This document shows positions 29,968 to 38,671 of a stretch of DNA of 64,000 nucleotides, one piece after another. The first letter of the stretch is position 1; every line of letters starts with the position of its first letter. The notes under the pieces are model-generated. The model was not told where the DNA came from, did no database searches, and saw only the letters and a program-made list of their open reading frames with translations. The stretch lies in assembly GCF_003008595.1 (NCBI RefSeq), contig NZ_CP027669.1:2232001-2296000 (forward strand). Direction: 5' to 3'. The position numbers and the translations under genes are program-made. Source of the stretch: Simplicispira suum (GTDB taxonomy: Bacteria; Pseudomonadota; Gammaproteobacteria; Burkholderiales; Burkholderiaceae_C).

Positions 29968-30598
29968 GAACCAAAACGCTCACGCTCCCCATCCCCGCGC
30001 GCGCCCAGTGGGCCATGGGATGCCTGTTGGCCGCATGGCTGGCGCTGCCCTTTGTTCGCGCCGCGCTGGAGCAAAGCATGCTGCGCCACATGCTGCTGCA
30101 GGCGCCGCTGCTGCTGCTGGCCGGCGCCTGCCTGGCGGGGGCATGGGCCCGCGCCTGCGCGCGGCCGTTGCGCGCTGGAATGCCTATGGAATCACCGGCC
30201 TGCTGGCTGCGGCCGGCATTCTGAGTTTGTTGATGGTTCCGCGCGCGCTCGATCTGGCGCTGGTGGTGCCGGCCATCGAGACGCTGAAGTTTGCGTTGCT
30301 GCTGCTCGCGGGTGCGGCGCTGCGCCTGTCCTGGGCGCCGGCGGGCCTGCTGATGCAGGGCTTTTTCCTCGGAAACCTGCTGCCCATGATGGCGGTGGCC
30401 GGGCAGTTGTATGCCGATTCGCCGGTGCGCATCTGCAATGCCTACCTGCTGGACGACCAGGCCCGGCTGGGCGAGTGGCTGATTGCCCTGGCCTGTGTCG
30501 CTGCGGTAGGTTGGCTGGCCCAGGTGGCCCGCACCCTGGTGCTGCGGGAGGAGCGGGCTTTGGCAGCAGAGAGCCAGCCTGAGCTACAAAATCAATAG
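29964..30598 (+). pseudogene. membrane protein of the oxidase cluster, interrupted by a frameshift
   Basis: Two overlapping frames together make one polytopic protein of about 210 residues. The first frame starts at the ATG coupled to the SCO stop and gives three helices (GCLLAAWLALPF, HMLLQAPLLLLAGACL) before ending at 30224. The second frame continues with RLRAAVARWNAYGITGLLAA and five more hydrophobic stretches to the stop at 30598. The switch falls at a run of five G residues (30137-30141); one additional G would fuse the frames as LAGGMGPRLRAAVARWN. The protein resembles unnamed membrane proteins of other cbb3-like operons, probably an assembly factor. It may be a sequencing slip, a real mutation or phase variation. 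The final stop TAG coincides with the start of a dispersed repeat. Confidence 0.7.
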
Positions 30599-30646
30599 CT
30601 ATCAGCGCTTGCAGAATAAGCGCTGGAGGCATATTTCTATAGAAAT
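30594..30646 (+). repeat. dispersed comamonad repeat, copy 6, supplying a stop codon
   Basis: AATAGCTATCAGCGCTTGCA, GAATAAGCGCTGGAGGCATA, then TTTCTATAG. It begins at the stop of the frameshifted membrane-protein gene, whose TAG is part of the repeat, and ends eight bases before the convergent gene's stop. Confidence 0.8.
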
Positions 30647-30653
30647 TCTGGGG

Positions 30654-31586
30654 TCAACGCCGCGCCAGATGAATGCCCGCCAGCATGCAGCGCACCGAGC
30701 CGCCGGCCAGTTCGATGGTCGGCACGGTCAGGGGCAGCAGCGTGGCGCTGCGCTCGATGACGGCCTTTTGCGCAGCGCTCAAGCTGGCGCAGGCGCGTTC
30801 GGACAGGGCCAGCAGCCGCTCGCCGCCCCGGCCGCTGAGTTCCAGCGCATTGCCGGCAAAGTCGCCGATCTGCTGCGCGTCCAGTTCAATGAGTTCGCGC
30901 CCGCTCTCGCGCAGGCGCTCGCGCACCGCGACCCGCCGCTGCGTATCGGCAATCAGGTAAAAGCCGCCGAGCGCAAAGTCGGTGCCTACGCACAGCATGA
31001 CATTGGTGTGGTAGCAGGCCTGGCCCTGGGCGTCGGCCGTGGCGAAGGCCATGGGCTCGAAGTTGAAATGCGTGCAAAAGCGCTCCAGCGCCACCGGGTT
31101 GGCGCGGTTCGACTGGGCCGTGTAGGCGATGCGGGCGACATGGTCCAGCACCATGGCACCGGTGCCCTCCAGAAACATGCCGTCGTGCTCCAGGCCCGAA
31201 TAGTCAATGACGTCCTGCACACGGTACGTCGACTTGAGGTCCTCGATGATGTCGCTGCGCCGCTCGCGCCGGCGGTTGGGCGCAAACATCGGATACAGCG
31301 CTACATGGCCCCCCGCATGGGTGGAGAACCAGTTGTTCGGGAACACGCTGTCGGGCGTGCTGCGGGCACCGTCGTCGTCAAACAGATGCACGCGCACCCC
31401 GGCGACCTCCAGCCGCGCCGCAGCGTGGCTGACTTCCGCATAGGCAAGGCGGGCCGTCTCGTCCGGCGGCTGGCGGCATGCGCGGCTCTGAAAGGCGTTG
31501 TCTGCGGCGGTTTCCGGGTTGGGGTGAAAGTGCAGCGGACGCACCATCACCACGGCAGCCGGCGCCTGAAGGGAAGCGAGGGACAC
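30654..31586 (-). CDS. ctlX: amidinotransferase-fold hydrolase, CtlX-like (citrulline/arginine utilisation)
   Basis: A 310-residue protein of the arginine deiminase/amidinotransferase fold. Motifs are SVFPNNWFSTHAGGHV near residue 82, GLEHDGMFLEGTGAMV, CYHTNVMLCVG (catalytic histidine), and the C-terminal GGSVRCMLAGIHL with the nucleophilic cysteine. The match is to the CtlX group, which accompanies ornithine cyclodeaminase genes and is thought to hydrolyse citrulline or related ureido compounds. The GTG at 31586 starts three bases after the stop of the upstream cyclodeaminase gene; an internal ATG at 31545 is an alternative. The exact substrate is inferred from neighbours. Confidence 0.82.
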   Translation of the reverse strand: MSLASLQAPAAVVMVRPLHFHPNPETAADNAFQSRACRQPPDETARLAYAEVSHAAARLEVAGVRVHLFDDDGARSTPDSVFPNNWFSTHAGGHVALYPMFAPNRRRERRSDIIEDLKSTYRVQDVIDYSGLEHDGMFLEGTGAMVLDHVARIAYTAQSNRANPVALERFCTHFNFEPMAFATADAQGQACYHTNVMLCVGTDFALGGFYLIADTQRRVAVRERLRESGRELIELDAQQIGDFAGNALELSGRGGERLLALSERACASLSAAQKAVIERSATLLPLTVPTIELAGGSVRCMLAGIHLARR

Positions 31587-31589
31587 GGC

Positions 31590-32639
31590 TCAGGCCACGC
31601 GGCGCAGGCGTGCTGCCGAGCCGATGCCGCGCGTGCGGCCGAACAGGTTTTTCGGATCGCCATCGCTCGGAACGAGCTGCACGTCGCGCCCGATGCCGCG
31701 CTCCTGCGCCAAGCGGTGCAGCACGCGCAGGGCGGCGTAGTCCTCCAGCGCAAAGCCAACGGAATCGAATACGGTGACTTCCTGCTCGGAGGTGCGGCCG
31801 GGCGCCTCTCTGGCCAGCACGCGCCAGAGTTCGGTCACCGGATGGTCGGGCGCGAGCTGCTGGATGTCGCCCTCAATGCGCGTTTGCGGTTCGTATTCCA
31901 CAAAAATGCGGGCGGCGCGCAGCACATCCGGGTGCAGCTCGGTCTTGCCTGGGCAGTCGCCACCCACGGCGTTGAGGTGCATGCCCGGCTCGATCATGTC
32001 GGGCGTGAGGATGGTGGCGCGGGCCTTGTCGGCGGTGATGGTGGTCACCACGTCGGCACCGCGCACGGCGTCCTGCACCGAAGCCGCGCGCACGACGGTG
32101 AGGCCCGGCCAGTCGGCCAGGTTGCGCTGGAGCTTGTCGGTGGCGGCGGCATCGACGTCGAAGGCGCGCACTTCGTCAATGCCCAGCAGGGCGTGAAAAG
32201 CGAGGGCTTGAAACTCGCTTTGCGCGCCGTTGCCGATCAAGGCCATGCAGCGGCCATTGCGCCGGGCCAGGGCGCGCGCCGCCATCGCCGATGTGGCGGC
32301 GGTGCGCAGCGCCGTGGTGAGCGTCAGCTCGGACAGCAGCAGCGGATAGCCGGTTTCCACCTCGGCCAGCACGCCAAAAGCCATGACCGTGGGCAGGCCC
32401 CGGGCCGGGTTGTCGGGGTGGCCGTTGACGTATTTGAAGGCGTAGTGCGTGGCACCGGCCACGGGCATCAGTTCGATCACGCCGCGTTCGCTGTGGCAGG
32501 CGCTGCGGGCCGATTTGTCAAATTCGGGCCAACGCAGAAAGTCGGCCTCAATGGCCTGTGCAAACTGGCCGATGAGTGCTGCGGGGCCCATGGCTTGCAC
32601 CAGTTGCGATAGGGCGGGAAGGTCGATAAGGCGGGTCAT
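31590..32639 (-). CDS. ornithine cyclodeaminase
   Basis: A 349-residue enzyme of the ornithine cyclodeaminase/mu-crystallin family, converting ornithine to proline with NAD(H) held in a Rossmann fold. Visible motifs: ELMPVAGATHYAFKYVNGHP, the nucleotide loop MALIGNGAQSEFQALAF, and NAVGGDCPGKTEL with the catalytic aspartate. GGAGAC precedes the ATG at 32639. It forms an operon with the CtlX-like hydrolase; together they would turn citrulline or arginine into proline. The divergent Lrp/AsnC regulator across a 117-base gap is the likely controller. Confidence 0.93.
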   Translation of the reverse strand: MTRLIDLPALSQLVQAMGPAALIGQFAQAIEADFLRWPEFDKSARSACHSERGVIELMPVAGATHYAFKYVNGHPDNPARGLPTVMAFGVLAEVETGYPLLLSELTLTTALRTAATSAMAARALARRNGRCMALIGNGAQSEFQALAFHALLGIDEVRAFDVDAAATDKLQRNLADWPGLTVVRAASVQDAVRGADVVTTITADKARATILTPDMIEPGMHLNAVGGDCPGKTELHPDVLRAARIFVEYEPQTRIEGDIQQLAPDHPVTELWRVLAREAPGRTSEQEVTVFDSVGFALEDYAALRVLHRLAQERGIGRDVQLVPSDGDPKNLFGRTRGIGSAARLRRVA

Positions 32640-32756
32640 TTTTTTGTCTCCATAAGCTGTCCATTCATTGTCTTTTGCTGGCCCAGCCAACGAATAGCGA
32701 CAAAAGCGTGCAAATCGGCAGACTCTCAGGCCGCTTTGCCAGCAATAATTGGCGTT

Positions 32757-33188
32757 ATGAGCAAAATTGACGATACCGATCGCCAACTGTTGGGCCTGCT
32801 GCGCGACAACGCCCGTACGCCGTTGGCCACTCTCGCGCTCAAGCTGCGTGTATCGCGCGGCACGGTGCAAAACCGGCTGCGCAAGCTGGAAGAATCGGGC
32901 GTGATCACCGGCTACACGGTGCGCCTGCGCCCCGATTCCGAGCCCCAGCGCATTCGCGCCTGGATGTCGATAGCCGTGGAAGGCAACGGCGCCCCCGCCG
33001 TGATTCGCGCCTTGCGCGGGGAGGCGGCGGTGGGCACCCTGCACAGCACCAACGGGCGCTGGGACATCGTGGCCGAGGTACGGGCAGACAGCCTGGAATC
33101 GTTTGACGCGGCGCTGGGCCGCATCCGCCTGACGCCTGGCATTGCGGGCACAGAAACCAGCATTCTGTTGTCGACCTACAAGGCGTGA
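32757..33188 (+). CDS. Lrp/AsnC-family transcriptional regulator
   Basis: A 143-residue regulator with an N-terminal winged helix (DDTDRQLLGLLRDNARTPLA, LRVSRGTVQNRLRKLEESG) and a C-terminal RAM domain for amino-acid sensing. The ATG at 32757 gives the standard MSKIDDTDRQLL start. It is divergently placed to ornithine cyclodeaminase and CtlX, the classic position for an autoregulated activator responding to ornithine, arginine or a related amino acid. The effector is not determinable from sequence. Confidence 0.93.
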   Translation: MSKIDDTDRQLLGLLRDNARTPLATLALKLRVSRGTVQNRLRKLEESGVITGYTVRLRPDSEPQRIRAWMSIAVEGNGAPAVIRALRGEAAVGTLHSTNGRWDIVAEVRADSLESFDAALGRIRLTPGIAGTETSILLSTYKA

Positions 33189-33249
33189 AACCCCGCTGCA
33201 TGCATTGCCCATAGGATGGTCTTCCATGGACGTTCCATAGGGGCCTAAC

Positions 33250-34491
33250 ATGTGGGGAGCCATGCCATCTGCCCATTCCGAAACGCGTGTTGTCCCGCTG
33301 CCCGAGCGGGTGTCGCCCCTGAGTGGCGAGTTTGTTGACGCTGCGTTGGAGCAGGCCTTTCGCGAAAGCACGCTTGCCCGTGTGCTGTCGCAGCAGCGCA
33401 CGGGCCTGGTGCTCTGGGCCGCCTTGATGATCGTGTTCGTGGTGCCCGACTATCTTGCCTTGGGCGCCGTGCCCAGTTTCTGGGTTTTGGCGGTGTACCG
33501 CGGGGTGTTCGCTCTGCTGTTGCTTGCCACGGTGGAGGCATTCAGGCGCAAGCCCGCGCTGGCCTTGCACGGACACCTGCTGATGGGACTGGCTTTGCTG
33601 GGCTACCCCTTCTTTTTCCTGCTCTACGGGTTGCGTCCAGAGATACGGTCGTTCAATACCGGCGCCATCATGGTCATCCAGCTCATGCTGTTCCTGTTTG
33701 TGCCGGTGCGCGTGACCCTGGCGGCGCCGGTGGCGCTGTTCGGGGCTGTCGGAGCCACTTTGGGGGTGTGGCTGACCACCACGGAGGTCTTTGTCAAGGT
33801 GGGAACGGCTTTCCTGGTGGCCCTGCCGGCCGTGCTGGGTTATGCGGCGGCGCTGCGCCAGCAGAAGACCGAAAGACAGGAATACCTGTTGCGCCGCCAG
33901 CTGCAGGACGCCAACCGCGAGCTGCAGGACGAAGTGGCCCGGCGCGTGGCTTTGCAGGACGAACTTGAGCGCCATGCCTCCACGGATTTGCTCACTGGGT
34001 TGCCCAACCGCCGCGCGCTTGCTGAACGCTTTGCGACCGAATCGGCGCGGGCGCAGCGCCGCAGCGAACCCCTGTCACTGGCCATGTTGGACCTGGACCA
34101 TTTCAAACGCGTCAACGATACCCACGGCCATGCCGGCGGCGATGCGGTGTTGAACGCCGTAGGCGAGATGTGCCTGCGCTCCTTTCGCGGTGTCGACATG
34201 GCTGCGCGGGTCGGTGGCGAAGAATTTGCGGTGATGCTGCCAGACGCCAACGTGCAACAGGCGGGTGCGGTGATGCAGCGCTTCATCGACCAGCTGGCCG
34301 CAACGCCCACAACGGTTGGCAACCAGGCGGTTCGGGTAACAGCCACCGCTGGCGTGGCCCAGCAGCAGCCGGGCGAAGATCTGAACGTGCTGATGGCGCG
34401 TGCCGATGCGGCTCTGTACATCGGCAAGCAGGCTGGGCGCAACCGCGTGGTGCTGGCGCCCCCGGCGGGCAGTGCGAGCGCGTCGGGCTGA
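33250..34491 (+). CDS. membrane-bound GGDEF diguanylate cyclase
   Basis: A 413-residue protein with six predicted membrane helices (residues about 50-205), a short coiled coil (LRRQLQDANRELQDEVARR) and a C-terminal GGDEF domain (about 245-405). The active-site loop is GGEEF at residues 322-326 and the substrate region LDLDHFKRVNDTHGHAGGD is complete, so it should make cyclic di-GMP. There is no EAL domain. The inhibitory site RxxD five residues before the loop is absent (MAARV precedes GGEEF). It appears monocistronic. The input signal is unknown. Confidence 0.92.
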   Translation: MWGAMPSAHSETRVVPLPERVSPLSGEFVDAALEQAFRESTLARVLSQQRTGLVLWAALMIVFVVPDYLALGAVPSFWVLAVYRGVFALLLLATVEAFRRKPALALHGHLLMGLALLGYPFFFLLYGLRPEIRSFNTGAIMVIQLMLFLFVPVRVTLAAPVALFGAVGATLGVWLTTTEVFVKVGTAFLVALPAVLGYAAALRQQKTERQEYLLRRQLQDANRELQDEVARRVALQDELERHASTDLLTGLPNRRALAERFATESARAQRRSEPLSLAMLDLDHFKRVNDTHGHAGGDAVLNAVGEMCLRSFRGVDMAARVGGEEFAVMLPDANVQQAGAVMQRFIDQLAATPTTVGNQAVRVTATAGVAQQQPGEDLNVLMARADAALYIGKQAGRNRVVLAPPAGSASASG

Positions 34492-34549
34492 TGTCGGTGG
34501 CCTGCGGGTGCTGCGCCATGTGACGCACGGCGTCGAATGTGCCTCTGGC

Positions 34550-36046
34550 TCAGGGCATTCCTAGTCGTTCCATTGCCGGCCGTTTGAGCGCGATCGTCAC
34601 CGTCTTTTCCTCTGTGTAGAAGTGGCGCATGCCGTCGATGCCCTCGCGCCCTACGCCCGAGTTCTTGTAGCCACCGAACGGAAAGCGCAGATCCAGCGTC
34701 ATCGGTGTGTTCACCAGCACGACGCCTGCCTTGATGGCACGCATGGCCTGGTTGACTTGCGCCAGGTCATTGCTCCACAGGTAGGACACAAGGCCGAAGT
34801 CCGACGCATTGGCGATGCGCAAGGCTTCGTCGAAGTTGTCGAAGGTCTGAAAAGCGGCAAAGGGACCAAAGATTTCTTCCTGGCATACCTGGGTGTCGTT
34901 GGACGGCATCAGGACTGCGGTCGGCTCGAAGTAATAACCGGTTTCCAGCTTTGCCGGCCGTTGGCCGCCGCACAGCAATCGGCCGCCTTCGTTCAAGGCC
35001 GCGCCGACGAAGGATTGGACTCTGGCGTAGTGGGCCTCGTTGGCAAGCGGCCCGATCTCGGTCGCCCGGTCCAGCGGGTCGCCGACGCGGATCGTGCGTG
35101 CCCGTTCTGCGAATCGCCGAAGGAACTCGTCGGCAATGGAGTGTTCGAGCAGGATGCGCGAGCCGGCAAAGCACTGTTGACCGTTGTTGGTGTAAATCGC
35201 CGTCAGCGCACCCTCCAGCGCGTCGTCCAGGTTGGCCGATGCGGTGATGATGTTGGCGGACTTGCCGCCCAGTTCCAGATCCACGCGCTTGAGTCCAGGG
35301 GCCGCCGCCGCCGCGATGGCCCGGCCCGTGGCTGTGCCGCCCGTGAAGGATACGACCCGCACGTCCTTGTGGCGCACCAGCGCATCGCCCGTGATATGGC
35401 CACGGCCATTGATCAGGTTGACCACGCCTGCCGGTACGCCGGCCTCGGTCAGGATGCCCATGAACCGGGCCACGGCCAGCGGTGTGGTCTCGGCGGTCTT
35501 GACCACGCAGCTGTTGCCGAAGGCCAATGCTGCAGCGATCTTGGTCGAGGCCAGAGCCAGCGGTGCGTTCCAGGGCGAGATCAGGGCTGCCACGCCGGCC
35601 GGCTCGCGCACCACGTAACGCAGATAGCTGTCGTCCTGTACGCCAGCCCTTTCGGTGTTCTGCGACAACCAGTCGGCGAAGAACGAAAAGTTGCTCACGA
35701 TACGGGGCAGCTGGCGCGAATGCACATAGCGCAGGGGCAGGCCGCTATTGAGCGATTCCAGCCAGGCGAGCTCGTCCAGATGTTGCGTCGTCAGTGCGCC
35801 GATTTGGCGGAAGATCCTCTGCTTTTCAGTTGCTGGCAGGTCGGCCCAGCGGCCTTGCTCGTGAGCGCGCCTGGCTGCTGCCACGGCAGCAGCGGTCTCG
35901 TTGGCGTCGGCTTCGGAAAGCTGGGCTATCGTTTCTTCGTTCGCGGGGTTGATCACCGGCAGCAGGTGGCTGCCAGCTGACTGCCATTGCCCGTCAATGA
36001 AACTGGTGACTACCGCAGGCAGCCGGTAAGGTGTGGACATGCTCAT
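34550..36046 (-). CDS. NAD-dependent aldehyde dehydrogenase
   Basis: A 498-residue aldehyde dehydrogenase oxidising an aldehyde to the acid with NAD(P). All family elements are present: PWNAPLALASTKIAAALAFG, the nucleotide-binding SFTGGTATGRAI, the general base in LELGGKSANI, and the catalytic cysteine in NNGQQCFAGSR. It is closest in feel to the 5-carboxymethyl-2-hydroxymuconate semialdehyde/betaine aldehyde group, but the substrate is unclear. It lies downstream of an SDR and a TctC receptor on the same strand. GGGAGTC precedes the ATG. Confidence 0.92.
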   Translation of the reverse strand: MSMSTPYRLPAVVTSFIDGQWQSAGSHLLPVINPANEETIAQLSEADANETAAAVAAARRAHEQGRWADLPATEKQRIFRQIGALTTQHLDELAWLESLNSGLPLRYVHSRQLPRIVSNFSFFADWLSQNTERAGVQDDSYLRYVVREPAGVAALISPWNAPLALASTKIAAALAFGNSCVVKTAETTPLAVARFMGILTEAGVPAGVVNLINGRGHITGDALVRHKDVRVVSFTGGTATGRAIAAAAAPGLKRVDLELGGKSANIITASANLDDALEGALTAIYTNNGQQCFAGSRILLEHSIADEFLRRFAERARTIRVGDPLDRATEIGPLANEAHYARVQSFVGAALNEGGRLLCGGQRPAKLETGYYFEPTAVLMPSNDTQVCQEEIFGPFAAFQTFDNFDEALRIANASDFGLVSYLWSNDLAQVNQAMRAIKAGVVLVNTPMTLDLRFPFGGYKNSGVGREGIDGMRHFYTEEKTVTIALKRPAMERLGMP

Positions 36047-36202
36047 GCCATCTGACTCCCGTTGTTGATGTGAAGCGATTTGTCGCAGCTTTGCGCGCGC
36101 TGATGCCAGGTCCCGGATCTGCCAAAAACCATCGCAGCCCGGTCCCTGAGTTGGAACGCTTGTTCGCCGTTGCTTTGGGGCAAGTGCCTATCAGCTATTC
36201 GA

Positions 36203-36988
36203 TCAAGACCAGAACCCGCCGTTGACATGCACTGTCTGGCCCGTCATGTACGCGGACCCCGGCCCCATCAGAAACATCAGCGGACCCACGATGTCGTTCG
36301 GTTGCGCAATGCGCTGTAGCGGTACCGCTTGTGCCAGTTGATCAACGTCGATCCGCACGCTCTTTTCTGGCTGGCTGGTTCCACCTTTCAGAAACGCGGT
36401 TTCGACCGCACCAGGTGCCACCGCATTGACCCGGATCACCGGTGCCAGTTCGGTGGCCAGGGCGCGCACCAGGTTGATGACGCCGGCCTTGGCGGCGGCA
36501 TACGGTCCATAGCCGGGCAGCGCGACGCGCACGCCAAAGGTCGAAGAGGTGTGCACCAGCGCCGGTGTCTTTCCGGCGCGCAGCAGTGGGATCGCTTCGC
36601 GCGACAGCAGGTAAGCGCTGCGCAGCGTGCCGGAGATGATGTCATCCCACTCGGCACTGGGAAGGTGCTCCACCAAAGTGCGCTCGCGGGTGTAGCCCAC
36701 CAGGTTGACGAAGGCGTCGCACGCACCGCCCCACGTCGAATGCACCTGGGCCATCGCATGCTTGATTTCGTCCTCATGCAGTGCGTTGCAGGCGATGGCC
36801 TGAACGCCCGCAGGAGGGGGGTTCTCACGAATGGACGATTCCAGGTCGAGCACGATCACCTGCAGCGCGTGCGCCTGCGCCGCGGCCACGAAGGCGCGGC
36901 CAATGCCACCGCAACCGCCCGCCACCACCACGCGCGTACCCGCAACGGGCATCAGGCCTGAGAAGGCCACAGAGGCTGGCGCGGTCAT
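36203..36988 (-). CDS. short-chain dehydrogenase/reductase
   Basis: A 261-residue classical SDR. The dinucleotide-binding loop is VVAGGCGGIGRAF, the active-site serine lies in VHTSSTFGVR, and YGPYAAAKAG provides the YxxxK pair; NAVAPGAVETAF is the usual following motif. It would interconvert an alcohol and a ketone. Its start overlaps the stop of the upstream TctC receptor by four bases, so uptake of the substrate and its oxidation are probably linked. The aldehyde dehydrogenase follows after 156 bases. Confidence 0.92.
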   Translation of the reverse strand: MTAPASVAFSGLMPVAGTRVVVAGGCGGIGRAFVAAAQAHALQVIVLDLESSIRENPPPAGVQAIACNALHEDEIKHAMAQVHSTWGGACDAFVNLVGYTRERTLVEHLPSAEWDDIISGTLRSAYLLSREAIPLLRAGKTPALVHTSSTFGVRVALPGYGPYAAAKAGVINLVRALATELAPVIRVNAVAPGAVETAFLKGGTSQPEKSVRIDVDQLAQAVPLQRIAQPNDIVGPLMFLMGPGSAYMTGQTVHVNGGFWS

Positions 36989-37956
36989 TTTTCAGAGGCC
37001 GTCAAGACCTTCCAGGTTTTGTCTTCCAGGCTCAACTGCGCTGCCACCTCGGCCGGCGTCGCGGACCAAGGTGAATTGGAATTTGCGCGCACCCGCGCCT
37101 GAAACTCAGGGTCTTTCGTCACGGCCATCCCCTCTGCGCTCAGACGTTCCGCAATCTTGTCGGGGACCCCGGCAGGCGCGAAAACAGCGAGCCCGTAAGT
37201 CCACTCCAAGCCTTGGACACCTTGCTCTGCTGCAGTAGGGATTTCCGGGAGGAATTCGTTGCGTTTGGGCGCGGCCACTGCAAGCGGCGTCAGCGTTCCG
37301 TTTTTCTGATGCTCGCGCGCCGCGCCTGGCGAAAGCAGACCGATCTGGACGTGTCCGCCCATGAGGTCGGTCACCACGGGTGCCTCGCCCTTGTAAGGCA
37401 CATGCACCATGTCCAGCTGTCGTTCCCGGCTGAGCGATTCCAGCAGGAGGTGTGTGGTGGTGCCTTCACCGTACGAGCCGTAGGCGATCTTTCGCGTTTT
37501 TGCCAGCTTGAGCAGATCGGGGAGATTCGTGGCCAGGCCGGGCGTGGCCACCAAAATATGCGGATTCTGGCTGACACCCACGATCGGTCGGAAATCCTTG
37601 AAAGCATCGTAGGGCACCTTGACGTCCTTGCGCTGTGCCACCAGTTGCAATACCACCGTGAACAACAGCGTGTAGCCATCGGCCGGAGCTTTTGCCACCG
37701 CATCGGCGCCAATGATTCCAGAGGCACCGGCCCGGTTTTCCACCACGACCGTTCCTTTCAGTCTCGAGGCCAGGCCGGCTGCGAAATTGCGTGCGGTGCC
37801 ATCGGCAATGCCGCCCGGTGGGTAGGGGACAATGATCCGGATCGGCTTGGCGGGGTAACTCGGGTCTGCCGCCTGGGCTGCACCCATGCTGAGCATGCCC
37901 AAGCAGGCGCCGAGGCTGGCCAGCCAGATGCGGCGACGGGCATTGAAGTGGTTCAT
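36985..37956 (-). CDS. TctC/Bug-family tripartite tricarboxylate transporter receptor
   Basis: A 323-residue periplasmic receptor with a signal peptide (IWLASLGACLGMLSMGAAQA). It carries YPAKPIRIIVPYPPGGIAD, VVVENRAGASGIIGAD and VPYKGEAPVVTDLMGGHV, the three hallmarks of the Bug family so expanded in Burkholderiales. No TctA or TctB membrane genes are nearby. Co-translation with the SDR suggests its ligand is the SDR/ALDH pathway substrate. AGGAGAC precedes the ATG. Confidence 0.93.
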   Translation of the reverse strand: MNHFNARRRIWLASLGACLGMLSMGAAQAADPSYPAKPIRIIVPYPPGGIADGTARNFAAGLASRLKGTVVVENRAGASGIIGADAVAKAPADGYTLLFTVVLQLVAQRKDVKVPYDAFKDFRPIVGVSQNPHILVATPGLATNLPDLLKLAKTRKIAYGSYGEGTTTHLLLESLSRERQLDMVHVPYKGEAPVVTDLMGGHVQIGLLSPGAAREHQKNGTLTPLAVAAPKRNEFLPEIPTAAEQGVQGLEWTYGLAVFAPAGVPDKIAERLSAEGMAVTKDPEFQARVRANSNSPWSATPAEVAAQLSLEDKTWKVLTASEK

Positions 37957-38539
37957 GAATGTCTCCTTTTCGTGGTTTTCAAGTTTTTCCGAAAATGGCG
38001 GTGGCGTTCACCGGCTCGTCTGCGCCGCAGCTACCACGGCCGCGCTGCCGGCAACCGCCGCTCTTGCTATGCACCGCGCGTCTCATGGCTAGGCGCTTTG
38101 TCCCAAAACTTGTAAATCTGGTGTCTCGCTGACTGCTTCCAGGCTCTTTTGGGGCACTGGACAGATGTCGCACGGGTGCGCCGAAAAGTATTCGACCGAG
38201 GAGGGGGCGAACAGACAGCCACCTGTGACGGGCTATAACCAAGGGTGGTCTATCTGGATGTGGGCGCGCACGGTCCGTCCGATGTCACCTGGGCCGGTCT
38301 ATTGGTAGAGGTCGGCCCGCCCGCTGGCCAGCGGGTTCTGGGAGAAGTCAATGCGATGCGCCAGCGAAACCGAAACGACCGGTCATGGGGTCGTGTCAAC
38401 CGTGGCGACGCTCGTTGCGCACATCGGCCACAGAAACGCATGGCCGTTGCTTTGACAAGGGGTTGGCTGGGTTCACACGGCGGTGTTCAGCCGCGCGCCA
38501 CGGGCGGTGTTGCCTCAGTCTGGCGGTTGCTTCGCAGTG

Positions 38540-38592
38540 CTAGGGCCTGTTAACACTATGCGATCCCCTTGCATAGTGTTAACAGGCCCTAG
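38540..38592. repeat. perfect 22-bp palindrome, first copy of the GGGCCTGTTAACACTAT element
   Basis: Arms 38540-38561 and 38571-38592 are perfectly complementary around a nine-base loop. A closely related element recurs at 49989-50039; this copy lacks four bases of the centre. Confidence 0.9.
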
Positions 38593-38634
38593 TGTCGTGC
38601 GTTGGAAATTCGTCTCAAAATAGTGCTGAGAATC

Positions 38635-38671
38635 GCCGCCATGCCGCCATGCCGCCATGCCGCCATGCCGC
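38635..38671. repeat. octanucleotide tandem repeat (GCCGCCAT, about 4.6 units)
   Basis: Four exact units of GCCGCCAT plus a partial fifth, in the non-coding stretch downstream of the HAD phosphatase gene. Confidence 0.9.

Noticed and set aside
30609..32612. 667-codon open frame on the plus strand
   Set aside because: It is antisense to the CtlX-like and ornithine cyclodeaminase genes, which have complete family motifs; its product is low-complexity His/Gly/Arg-rich and matches nothing.
38245..38553. 102-codon frame as a small gene
   Set aside because: No ribosome site, no recognisable motif and it runs into the palindrome at 38540.
38635..38671. Possible CRISPR-like array
   Set aside because: The units are contiguous octamers without spacers.
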